From assembly GCA_019285715.1 (NCBI GenBank), contig CP079108.1, positions 945,001 to 1,009,000 of the forward strand: a stretch of DNA of 64,000 nucleotides, given 5' to 3'. Position 1 is the first letter of the stretch; each line of letters begins with the position of its first letter. The notes beneath the pieces were generated by a model, which saw only the letters and a program-made list of their open reading frames with translations, was not told the origin of the DNA and searched no databases. Below, one piece after another: positions 24,009-32,050 of this stretch. Origin of the DNA: Sphingosinicellaceae bacterium. Lineage in GTDB: Bacteria > Pseudomonadota > Alphaproteobacteria > Sphingomonadales > Sphingomonadaceae. Position numbers and translations under genes: made by a program.

Positions 24009-25739
24009 CTACGCAGCCGACTCTCCGTCCGCGTCGCGTAGCAGCATCTCGTTATGGGCCGCACCGGGCGGCAGCATCGGGTAGCAGTTCTCATCGCCGG
24101 CGGTGACGATCTCGACGAGCACCGGGCCGGGGGTGTCGAGCGCCTCGGCCAGTGTCGCCGCGAGCGCGTCCGGGTCGGCGATACGCAGTCCCTTCCAGCC
24201 ATAGGCGGCAGCCAGCGCGACGAAGTCGGGGAGCGCCTCGGCCCGGCTGTGGCTGAGCCGCCGGTCGTAGATCAGGTCCTGCCACTGCCGCACCATGCCC
24301 ATCGCACCATTGTTGAGGATGACCAGCTTGACCGGCAGCCCGTGCTGCACCGCGGTCGCCAGTTCCTGGATATTCATCTGGACCGACGCTTCGCCCGACA
24401 CGCAGACGACGAGGCGATCCGGATGCGCGATCTGCGCACCGAGTGCCGCGGGCAGGCCGTAGCCCATGGTGCCGAGACCACCCGAGGTGAGCCAGCGGCC
24501 CGGCGCCTCGAAGCCGAGATACTGCGCCGCCCACATCTGATGCTGGCCGACGTCGGTCGCGACCACCACATCATGTTCGCGGAGCAGTGCCGACAGTTGC
24601 GACAGCGCGTGCTGCGGTAGCACCCGGTCGGGGGCGGGCCGGAACGCCAGGCAGCGCTGGGCCCGCCAGCCCCCGATGTCCTGCCACCAGCTTGTCAGGT
24701 CTGGCGCCGCCGCCTCGCCCCAGGCGCGCACCACCGCCTCGAGCACGTCGGCGGCGTCGCCCACGACACCCAGGTCGACCGGGACCAGCTTGCCGATCTC
24801 GCTCGGGTCGACGTCGACATGGATTTTGCGGCTGCCCGGCGAGAAGCCGTCGAGTCGCCCGGTGACGCGGTCGTCGAAGCGCGCACCCAGGCAGACGAGC
24901 AGGTCGCAACCGTGCATGGCGAGGTTCGCCTCCATCGTGCCGTGCATGCCCGGCATGCCGAGCCACTGCGGGTCGCTCGCCGGAAACGCGCCGAGTCCGA
25001 GCAGCGTAGTCGTCACCGGTGCACTGGTCAGCGCCGCCAGCCGGGCCAGCGCGTCCGAGGCAGCCGCGCCGGCGTTGACGATGCCACCGCCGGCATAAAG
25101 CAGCGGCCGCCGCGCGGCGCGCAGCATCGCGACTATCTGCCGTGCCGCGTCGGCATGAGCGTTGACCGGCGGGGCAGGAGGCGGGGCGGCGGCGTGCTGC
25201 TCGGCCAGCGTCGCCTGCAGGTCCTTGGTCAGTTCGACGAATACCGGGCCCGGCCGGCCGCTGCGGGCCTGGTGCAGCGCTTCCGCGATGGTGGCGGCGA
25301 CATCCTCGGCGGCGTGGACGCTGCGGCTCCACTTGGTCGCGGGGCGCGTCAGGGCCATGGCGTTCGCCTCCTGGAAGGCGCCGGTGCCGGTCTTCTCGCG
25401 CGCCACCTGACCGGCGATGACGAGCACCGGCACCGAGTCCATCAGCGCGTCGACGAGACCCGTGATCGTGTTGGTCAGGCCCGGCCCGCTGGTGACGAGC
25501 ACGACCCCGACCCGCCCCGTGGAGCGTGCATAGCCCTCCGCCATGTGCACGGCAGCCTGTTCGTGACGAACGAGCACGTGGCGGATGTCGCTGCGGTCGA
25601 CCAAGGCATCATACAGCGGAAGTACGGCACCGCCGGGATAGCCGAAGATCGTGTCAACACCGCCCGCGACGAGTGCGTCGAGGCACGCCTCGGCACCGGT
25701 CATTCGCGGTGCCGGCGCCAGCGCCCGGAGCGCGCTCAT
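24009..25739 (-). CDS. ilvB: Acetolactate synthase large subunit
   Basis: A 576-aa TPP enzyme that condenses two pyruvates (or pyruvate plus 2-oxobutyrate), the first common step of branched-chain amino acid synthesis. The catalytic glutamate is Glu60 in [20 protein letters not shown]-region motifs include [14 protein letters not shown] and [14 protein letters not shown]. The TPP-Mg motif reads SGEASVQMN where AHAS usually has GDAS, so the first metal ligand would be Glu rather than Asp. Its ATG overlaps the stop of the small-subunit gene (ATGA). The C-terminal half is duplicated as a pseudogene at 19645-20577. Probably regulated by the divergent Lrp protein. Confidence 0.92.
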   Translation of the reverse strand: MSALRALAPAPRMTGAEACLDALVAGGVDTIFGYPGGAVLPLYDALVDRSDIRHVLVRHEQAAVHMAEGYARSTGRVGVVLVTSGPGLTNTITGLVDALMDSVPVLVIAGQVAREKTGTGAFQEANAMALTRPATKWSRSVHAAEDVAATIAEALHQARSGRPGPVFVELTKDLQATLAEQHAAAPPPAPPVNAHADAARQIVAMLRAARRPLLYAGGGIVNAGAAASDALARLAALTSAPVTTTLLGLGAFPASDPQWLGMPGMHGTMEANLAMHGCDLLVCLGARFDDRVTGRLDGFSPGSRKIHVDVDPSEIGKLVPVDLGVVGDAADVLEAVVRAWGEAAAPDLTSWWQDIGGWRAQRCLAFRPAPDRVLPQHALSQLSALLREHDVVVATDVGQHQMWAAQYLGFEAPGRWLTSGGLGTMGYGLPAALGAQIAHPDRLVVCVSGEASVQMNIQELATAVQHGLPVKLVILNNGAMGMVRQWQDLIYDRRLSHSRAEALPDFVALAAAYGWKGLRIADPDALAATLAEALDTPGPVLVEIVTAGDENCYPMLPPGAAHNEMLLRDADGESAA

Positions 25740-25978
25740 GGTGCCGGCGTCTCGACGACCCGCCGCACCCCATCGACCCGCGCCAGCTTGGCGACGATGA
25801 TCTGCCGGCGCGCCTCGGGCAACTCGCCGATGTCGAGGTGGAGTTGCACGCCCGCCGTCACACGCCGGCACGAGTAGCTGTTCGGCAGCCAGTCGATGGC
25901 CGTGAACAGGTCGAGGATGCGCGCCTGCACGCCAATCTCGGGCGCGGCTTCGATCTCGATCAGGCGGGGCTTCGGCAC
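25736..25978 (-). CDS. Acetolactate synthase small (ACT) subunit, IlvM/IlvN-like
   Basis: An 80-aa single ACT domain protein: [24 protein letters not shown] with the conserved ligand-binding turn, then [29 protein letters not shown]. The length is close to IlvM (about 85 aa) rather than full IlvN/IlvH. It would bind the catalytic subunit and set its activity and feedback response. It is translated first, with its stop overlapping the ilvB start, which is the reverse of the usual large-then-small order. The promoter should lie between this gene and the divergent lrp-like gene. Confidence 0.8.
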   Translation of the reverse strand: MPKPRLIEIEAAPEIGVQARILDLFTAIDWLPNSYSCRRVTAGVQLHLDIGELPEARRQIIVAKLARVDGVRRVVETPAP

Positions 25979-26055
25979 GGGCGATCTCCTGCGCCTTGTC
26001 TAGGCGCATACCCGAGGAATTATCTGCTTTTCTCGCAGCTTCACGGGGAGAATGG

Positions 26056-26068
26056 GCATAATATATGC
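26056..26068. promoter_or_regulatory. Dyad in the ilv/lrp divergent promoter region
   Basis: GCATAATATATGC: 5-bp arms GCATA/TATGC around ATA, in an AT-rich segment between the divergent ACT-subunit and Lrp genes. A plausible Lrp/AsnC-type operator that could also overlap a -10 element. Confidence 0.4.
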
Positions 26069-26081
26069 TACGATAACCGTT

Positions 26082-26543
26082 ATGAGTAAAATCGATGCCT
26101 TCGACCGCAAGCTGCTGGCCGAGCTCCAGAGCGATTGCTCGCGCTCGACGGCCGAGGTCGCGGAGGCCGTCGGCCTGTCGCAGTCGCCGGCGTGGCGCCG
26201 CATCCAGCGGCTGCGCGAGGAGGGCTACATCCGGCGCGAGGTCGCGGTGCTCGACCGTCGCAAGCTCGGCCTCGACACCCAGGTGTTCGCGCAGGTGAAG
26301 CTCGACACCCACGGGCGCCAGCACCTCGACGAGTTCGCCGCCGCCATCCTCGGCTTTCCCGAGGTGCTCGAATGCCATGTGCTGATGGGGCCCGTCGACT
26401 TCCTACTCCGCATCGTCACGACTGACATCGAAGCCTACGAACGGTTCTTCTTCGAGAAGCTGAGCCGTGTGCCCGGCGTTCAGGAGGTCAATTCGACGGT
26501 CGCGCTGTCCGAGATCAAGGCGACGACCGCGCTGCCGCTCTGA
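26082..26543 (+). CDS. Lrp/AsnC-family transcriptional regulator
   Basis: A 153-aa regulator. The N-terminal HTH ([20 protein letters not shown], then [18 protein letters not shown]) is followed by an AsnC_trans_reg/RAM domain ([39 protein letters not shown]), which binds amino acids and assembles the octamer. ATG 26082 is preferred over 26052, which would add residues read through the dyad. It diverges from the acetolactate synthase genes and very probably controls them in response to a branched-chain amino acid. It is convergent with the D-aminoacylase gene, 28 bp away. Confidence 0.9.
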   Translation: MSKIDAFDRKLLAELQSDCSRSTAEVAEAVGLSQSPAWRRIQRLREEGYIRREVAVLDRRKLGLDTQVFAQVKLDTHGRQHLDEFAAAILGFPEVLECHVLMGPVDFLLRIVTTDIEAYERFFFEKLSRVPGVQEVNSTVALSEIKATTALPL

Positions 26544-26571
26544 GCCCGCCTGCGGTCAGCACGGTGCCTCT

Positions 26572-28305
26572 TCACTTGCTCCGGGTCCAACTGGCCGCGT
26601 CGGCTTTGCAGCCGCCGCCGGCCGCGCCCGTCCAGGCTCGACCGCGCACCACCCGCCCCGTCGCGGCGCCAGTGGGTTTACCGCCCCGCAGCGCCAACCG
26701 CCCGTTGACCAGGACGGTCTCGACGCCCGTCGCAAGCTGATCAGGCCGCTCGTAGGTCGAGTGATCGGCGATGGTCGCAGGATCGAACACGACGACGTCG
26801 GCATAGGCACCAACCTTGAGCCGGCCGCGATCGGGCAGCGACAGGTTGTCCGCCGGCAGGCTGGTCAGCCGGTGGATCGCGTCGGGCAGCGTCACGTCGC
26901 CGGTCTCGCGGACATAGTGGCCAAGCAGCCGCGCGAAGTTGCCGTAGGTGCGCGGGTGGGTCTTGCTGAGCAGGAAGACGCCTTCGGGGGCGGGCGCGTC
27001 GGCGTCGGAACCGAAGCTCATCCACGGCAGCTTGACGGCGCGGCGCACGTTCGCCTCGTCCATCAGGAAGTACGCGACGCCGACGCGGCTGCCGTCCTCG
27101 ATGACGAGGTCCATGGCGGTGTCCTCGGGGGTGGTGCCGCGTTCCCGGGCGACCTGGGCGAGCGTCTTCCCGGCCAGCGGCTTGAGTTTGGGTTTGTTGA
27201 ACCCGAGCAGCAGCAGGCCGTCGGGCCCGGCGCCCGCGTATAGGTTCTCCCAAGTGGCGGGGTGCGCCGTCCGCATCTCGGCACGGACCCTCTCCCGGAT
27301 GGCCGGGTCCTTAAGCCGCGCGATCCACGCCTCCAGCCCGCCGTCCTGCACCCACGACGGCATCGCAGCGTCGAGGCCGGTCGCACCCGCGGTGTACAGG
27401 TACATGTCGGACGTGATCCGCGTGCCCTGGGCGCGTGCCGCTTCGATCATCGCGATGATGTGGTCGATCTTGCTCCAGTTGTCGCGGCCGGCCTGCTTGA
27501 AGTGGTAGATCTCCGCCGGCGCGCCGGAGGCCCGCGCGATGTCGATCGTCTCCTGAACGCCTGCCTCCAACCGGTCGCCCTCGCTCCGCATGTGGACCGT
27601 GTAGATGCCGCCGCATGCCGCCGACACCTTGGCGAGCGCGATTAGCTCAGGTGTCTTGGCGTAGGTGTTGGGCGCGTAGATGAGCGCCGTGCTCAGCCCG
27701 AGCGCGCCCTCCTCCATGGCCTGCCGGACGAGCCCCTGCATCGCCGTCAGCTGCACAGGATTCGGCTGCACGTCGGCTTCGCCCAGCAGGTTCTCCCGCA
27801 CGGTGCCGGCGCCGACGAACGACGCGACGTTCGGGGCGATGCCGCGCTTCTCGAGCATCGCGAGATACTCGCCGAGCGTCGTCCAGCCGACCGGGTACCT
27901 GATGTCGCCCTGCCGCTTCACCGCGAGCGCCTTCATCGCCGGTGACAGCGGACCCATCGAGAACTCGCCCATGACCTCGAGTGTGACGCCTTGGGTGATG
28001 TCGGAGACCGCGCGACCATCGGCGATCAGGCTCTCCTCCGGATGGGCGAGCATGTTGATGAACCCGGGCGAGACGGCCTTCCCCCGCGCGTCGACTTCGG
28101 TCGCGCCATGGCCAGGCAGATGCGGCGCGATCGCGGCGATCCGGTCACCGGTGACGGCCACATCGGCAGGGAAGGGTTTACCGCCGCTGCCGTCGTAGAC
28201 CGTGCCGCCCCTTATCACGACGTCATAACCTCGAGGTGCAGCTTGCACTGACGCCGCGATCGCGACCGCGACGACGGACACGGCCAGATGGCGGACCGAG
28301 CTCAT
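26572..28305 (-). CDS. Exported N-acyl-D-amino-acid deacylase family amidohydrolase
   Basis: A 577-aa secreted amidohydrolase with a signal peptide (SVVAVAIAASVQAAP). The family start is YDVVIRGGTVYDGSGGKPF. Retained metal-site residues are His in YTVHMRSEGD and YHFKQAGRDNW and Asp in SFGSDADAP. Two positions differ from classical D-aminoacylase: the HxH at the end of strand 1 reads MLAHPEE, and the bridging Cys position (VGNCG) reads MGEFSMG, with Glu. This subgroup may therefore have a different metal site and substrate. AGGAG precedes the ATG. Last gene of the operon; it would release D-amino acids from N-acyl or peptide forms in the periplasm. Confidence 0.85.
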   Translation of the reverse strand: MSSVRHLAVSVVAVAIAASVQAAPRGYDVVIRGGTVYDGSGGKPFPADVAVTGDRIAAIAPHLPGHGATEVDARGKAVSPGFINMLAHPEESLIADGRAVSDITQGVTLEVMGEFSMGPLSPAMKALAVKRQGDIRYPVGWTTLGEYLAMLEKRGIAPNVASFVGAGTVRENLLGEADVQPNPVQLTAMQGLVRQAMEEGALGLSTALIYAPNTYAKTPELIALAKVSAACGGIYTVHMRSEGDRLEAGVQETIDIARASGAPAEIYHFKQAGRDNWSKIDHIIAMIEAARAQGTRITSDMYLYTAGATGLDAAMPSWVQDGGLEAWIARLKDPAIRERVRAEMRTAHPATWENLYAGAGPDGLLLLGFNKPKLKPLAGKTLAQVARERGTTPEDTAMDLVIEDGSRVGVAYFLMDEANVRRAVKLPWMSFGSDADAPAPEGVFLLSKTHPRTYGNFARLLGHYVRETGDVTLPDAIHRLTSLPADNLSLPDRGRLKVGAYADVVVFDPATIADHSTYERPDQLATGVETVLVNGRLALRGGKPTGAATGRVVRGRAWTGAAGGGCKADAASWTRSK

Positions 28306-28314
28306 GCCAATCTC

Positions 28315-29874
28315 CTATTTCAGGGGTGTAAGCTGCAGGTCCTGATAGTCGAACGAGAAGTCCGCAGTCGGTGACACCGGCTTCATCGCGACCCGCTCGA
28401 CCTTCCCGTCAGCATCTAGCGCGAAGGTGACGTAGGCGGGTTCGGTACCCGGATCGTCGAAGCGGGCGATGAAGCTGTCATACTGCCAGTGCACGAGCCG
28501 GCCAGTCATTCCCGGCGTGGTCGTGAAGTCGATGGCGAGGCCCTTGGCGTCCGAACCGACCCTGACCGTGCCGTACCACGGATCGGCGTAGCTGCCGGCG
28601 TAGCGCGCCAGAGGCAGCGACGGACCTACCTGCGCCGGCGTCGCTGCGCGCTGCGTGACCGTCGCCGCGGATGTTGTCAGCCGACGCTCGACGTAGGCGG
28701 CGTAGCGCGCGGGCCAGTCCTGCGGCGGTCGGCCCAGATAGTGGTCGAGCAGCTCGTACATGAGACCCAGCCGTAGCGAGCTGTCCTCGCTGTTCAGCGT
28801 GATCGCGAAGGCGACGTTCTTCTCAGGGATCAGAACAACCGATGTGACGAATCCGAACACGCCTCCCGCATGCCAGATGATCTTCGCGCCGGCGTAGTCG
28901 CGGACCTCCCACCCGAGGGCGTAGTTCAGGAAGCTCGGCTCGGTCCCGGCCAGTTCGGGCGGCGGGGCGGCGATCGGCTCGATCGTCACCGGCTGCCACA
29001 TTTCCGCCGACGACGTCTCACTGAACAGCCGGCCGCCCCCCGGCAGCTTGCCGTGCGCCAGTTGCAGCTGCAGCCACTTGGCCATGTCGGCGGCGCTGAT
29101 CGCCAGCAGTCCCGCCGGTGCCGAGGACTGGCCGAGCTGGTCATGCTCGTCGAGCATCCGCTGCGGCGCCAACCCCCGCACGGTACCGCCGATCCGCGCA
29201 TGCGGCTGGGCACGGTCGACGGTGGCCAGGCGAACCGCCGGGTCGGCGGTCGAACTCACCATGCCCGCCGGCTTGAAGACGTGGTCGCGCAGGTAGTCCT
29301 CGTAACCCTGGCCGCTGACCGCCTCGATCAACGCCCCCGCGACGGTGTAGAGGATGTTGTCGTAGGCATAGCCGCTGCGGAAGCTGGTCGTCGGCTTGAT
29401 GTAGCGGAGCCGGTGGACGATCTCGGCTCGCGACAGGCTACCGTGCGGCACGAAGAGCAGGTCCCCTGCACCTAGGCCGAGGCCGCTGCGGTGGACGAGC
29501 AGGTCGCGCACCGTCATCTCGCGCGTCACCCAGGCGTCGTACATCTGGAAGCCGGGCAGGCGGTCCGCGACCTTGTCGTCCCAGCCCAGCTTGCCGGCGT
29601 CGACCAGCGTCGCCAGTGCCGCGACCGTCATCGCCTTGCCGGTGGAGCCGGTCATGAACAGGGTATCGGCGTCGACCGGTTCGGAACCGCCGAGCTTGCG
29701 GACGCCGTAACCGCGCGCGAGTACGACCTTTCCGTCCTCGACGATGGCGACGGCCATGCCCGGAACGCCGACCTTTTGTCGCAGAGCTTCGACGCGAGCA
29801 TCGAAATTCGTGGGTGGAGCGGCGAGCGCCGGCACGGCGCATGCAAGCGCCAGCAGAACTACGAGGCTTCTCAT
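28315..29874 (-). CDS. Secreted beta-lactamase-family serine hydrolase
   Basis: A 519-aa class C beta-lactamase-like hydrolase or D,D-peptidase with a signal peptide (MRSLVVLLALACAVPALAAP). The catalytic SxxK is in MTGSTGKAMTV and the YxN in GYAYDNILYT; a late HAGGVFGF gives the KTG-equivalent HxG. A C-terminal extension of about 110 residues (SYADPWYGTVRVGSDAKG onward) resembles DUF3471. The ATG overlaps the stop of the upstream transporter (ATGA). Probably hydrolyses D-amino-acid-containing peptides or esters in the periplasm and so feeds the pathway of this operon. Confidence 0.85.
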   Translation of the reverse strand: MRSLVVLLALACAVPALAAPPTNFDARVEALRQKVGVPGMAVAIVEDGKVVLARGYGVRKLGGSEPVDADTLFMTGSTGKAMTVAALATLVDAGKLGWDDKVADRLPGFQMYDAWVTREMTVRDLLVHRSGLGLGAGDLLFVPHGSLSRAEIVHRLRYIKPTTSFRSGYAYDNILYTVAGALIEAVSGQGYEDYLRDHVFKPAGMVSSTADPAVRLATVDRAQPHARIGGTVRGLAPQRMLDEHDQLGQSSAPAGLLAISAADMAKWLQLQLAHGKLPGGGRLFSETSSAEMWQPVTIEPIAAPPPELAGTEPSFLNYALGWEVRDYAGAKIIWHAGGVFGFVTSVVLIPEKNVAFAITLNSEDSSLRLGLMYELLDHYLGRPPQDWPARYAAYVERRLTTSAATVTQRAATPAQVGPSLPLARYAGSYADPWYGTVRVGSDAKGLAIDFTTTPGMTGRLVHWQYDSFIARFDDPGTEPAYVTFALDADGKVERVAMKPVSPTADFSFDYQDLQLTPLK

Positions 29875-30992
29875 AGGACTTCCCCAACAAGGCGTGGATG
29901 AAAGAGCAGCCAAAGCCCGCGGGTCGCCAGCGGGATGACGTAGACGGCGAGGACTGTCCAGGCGAGCAGGCGGTAGCCTCCGGCAATCAGCGCGACGAGG
30001 CCCACCCGTTCGGCCACCAACATGCAGACGGCGAGCAGGACCAGCGCGCCGATGCCCCGTTGCGCCCTCGTCAGGGGGCGGCCGTGGGCGGCGCCGGCGA
30101 TCCTCTCGTTGATCGCATGGACCGCCCCGGTGCCGCTTTCGAGCAGCGCCGCGAAGATCATCAACTGGAACAGGTAACGAAACCAAGGCTGGCCGATACG
30201 GGTGAGCAGGTCGTCGGACGGCAGCGCCTGAGCGGCGATCTCCGGCATGAAGGCGGTCATGCAGACGAAGAACAGCACCGCCGGCAGCATGGCGAGCACG
30301 CCTGCGCCGAGGCCTGCGACAACCGCGTCGCGATCGGAGCCGAGATGGCGCAGGACCGGCAGGATGATCACCGCGCCGACGATGTTGTAGGCGGCATAGG
30401 TGATGCCGCCAGCCGCCCAGCCGCTGGTCGGAATCGTCGGCGCGGCGAAGGCCGCACCGATGCGGTCGCCGAAGGTGGTCAGCGCCAGCCCGAAGAACAG
30501 GATGTAGACGCCGTACAGCAGCACCGACACCCAGGCGAACAATCGTTCGACCGCGTCGTTGCCGAAGGCGACGACGACGGCGATCGAGGCCATCAAGGCG
30601 AACGTCCCGGCCAGCTTCGGAACGCCAAGGGTCGCATGGCCGATTTCGCCGGCGGCCGCTCCGAAGACCGCCAGCACGAGCACGATGAAGAAGGCGTAGG
30701 CGATCTCGAAGGCGATCCAGTAGCGGCCGAGCAGGATCTTGAAGAAAGTGCGGTAGTTGTCGGCGCGGGCACGGTGGGCGAGCAGGAAGGTGAGCGCGGC
30801 GACGCTGCTCCAGATCGCCGTCGCTAGCGCCATCGCCGCGAGGCCGCCCCATGCGCCGGCGGGCAGGAAGAACTCGGCGATCTCGCGGCCCGTCGCATAG
30901 CCGCCGCCGATGACGACGGCCTTGAACGCGAGGCCGGGCAGGACGAGGCGCTGGAACCAGCGCGCCGTCCCGCTGGCGGCCGCGGACCTCAT
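29871..30992 (-). CDS. YkvI-like amino-acid transporter-type membrane protein
   Basis: A 373-aa integral membrane protein with about ten hydrophobic segments. It begins GLAFKAVVIGGGYATGREIAEFF, the conserved unwound first helix of the YkvI family, a LeuT-fold group related to amino-acid transporters. SGTGAVHAINERIAG lies in a cytoplasmic loop before the last three helices. It overlaps both neighbours by 4 nt, so it is coupled with the DgcN-like gene upstream and the serine hydrolase downstream. Probable inner-membrane uptake of a D-amino acid or its derivative; the substrate is inferred only from the operon. Confidence 0.75.
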   Translation of the reverse strand: MRSAAASGTARWFQRLVLPGLAFKAVVIGGGYATGREIAEFFLPAGAWGGLAAMALATAIWSSVAALTFLLAHRARADNYRTFFKILLGRYWIAFEIAYAFFIVLVLAVFGAAAGEIGHATLGVPKLAGTFALMASIAVVVAFGNDAVERLFAWVSVLLYGVYILFFGLALTTFGDRIGAAFAAPTIPTSGWAAGGITYAAYNIVGAVIILPVLRHLGSDRDAVVAGLGAGVLAMLPAVLFFVCMTAFMPEIAAQALPSDDLLTRIGQPWFRYLFQLMIFAALLESGTGAVHAINERIAGAAHGRPLTRAQRGIGALVLLAVCMLVAERVGLVALIAGGYRLLAWTVLAVYVIPLATRGLWLLFHPRLVGEVL

Positions 30993-32047
30993 GCCATGCA
31001 GGCGTCGAGCAGATCGTCGAACGCAGGGCCGCCGCGTATGGGGTCGGCCGCGGGCATGCCGAGCCGGGCGGCGGTGGCCGCGATCTCGGCGGCGGCGGCG
31101 GTGGCGGTCACATGTCCGGTGTTGAGGCTGATCCCGACACAACGGATGTGCGGGTTGGTCAGGCGCCCGAGCGCGATCGTCAAGTCGATCACCGCCTCGA
31201 TCGACGGCACCTGGAAGTCCGGCGAACCGAGCAGGACCGTGCGGCCGGGTTCGTGGCAGACGACGAACAGATCGGGCTGGCTACCGTGCAACAGGCCAAG
31301 CGACACGGCCGCGTAGGAGGGGTGGAACAACGAGCCCTGGCCCTCGATGACGTCGAGATGGTCAGGGGTGGCGGCAGGGCTCAGCTGCTCGGCTGCGCCC
31401 GCCAGGAAGTCCGAGACGACGGCATCCATGGGTATGCCGGCGCCGGCGATCATGATGCCGGTCTGGCCGGTGGCGCGGAAGCTCGCGTCGATGCCGCGTT
31501 CCCGCAGACCACGCGCGATCGCCAGAGCGGTGTACTTCTTCCCCAGCGCGCAGTCGGTGCCGACGGTCAGCAACCGCCGGCCGGGACGCCGCGCGCCGCT
31601 GGCGACGGCAAGACCGGGCGGCGGCACGCGCACGTCGATAAGGCGGCGGCCGAGACGTTCGGCGGCAGCGCGCAGGACGTCGATCTCGGCAAGCCGGGCG
31701 TGCATTCCGGACACGAGGTCGAGCCCCGCCTCCAATGCCGCGAGCAAGGTCGCGTACCAGGCCGGCGGGATCGAACCTCCGCGCGCCGCCACGCCGATGA
31801 CCAAGGCCCGAGCGCCCGCTGCCGCCGCGGCGGCGGGGTTCATGCGCGGCAGGCCGGTCGTGACCGCCGCACCCGGCAGCGCGAGCTCCCCGATACAGCG
31901 CTCACCGGCCCAGTCCGCCAAGCCGTGCGCGGTCTTGGCGAACCCGTCCTCGACCGTGTCGCCGAGGAAAAGGAGATACGGTCCGGGCAGCGCCGGTCGC
32001 GGGTCGTCCGCCGGTCCCGATGTCGCCACCTGCGCGGCCTGGGCCAC
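30989..32047 (-). CDS. DUF1611 protein, DgcN-like (D-glutamate N-acetyltransferase family)
   Basis: A 352-aa protein of the DUF1611 family, which includes DgcN, the D-glutamate N-acetyltransferase of the DgcN-DgcA pathway. The C-terminal P-loop-like domain has TVGTDCALGKKYTALAI (about residues 168-184), then FRATGQTGIMIAG and VIEGQGSLFHPSYA. The N-terminal Rossmann-like part starts PYLLFLGDTVEDGFAKTAHGL. The start is a GTG 3 bp after the TonB gene stop. A DgcA-like epimerase is encoded in the same operon at 35675, so a D-amino acid could be N-acylated here and then racemised there. Whether the substrate is D-glutamate or another D-amino acid is open. Confidence 0.85.
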   Translation of the reverse strand: MAQAAQVATSGPADDPRPALPGPYLLFLGDTVEDGFAKTAHGLADWAGERCIGELALPGAAVTTGLPRMNPAAAAAAGARALVIGVAARGGSIPPAWYATLLAALEAGLDLVSGMHARLAEIDVLRAAAERLGRRLIDVRVPPPGLAVASGARRPGRRLLTVGTDCALGKKYTALAIARGLRERGIDASFRATGQTGIMIAGAGIPMDAVVSDFLAGAAEQLSPAATPDHLDVIEGQGSLFHPSYAAVSLGLLHGSQPDLFVVCHEPGRTVLLGSPDFQVPSIEAVIDLTIALGRLTNPHIRCVGISLNTGHVTATAAAAEIAATAARLGMPAADPIRGGPAFDDLLDACMA

Positions 32048-32050
32048 GAC

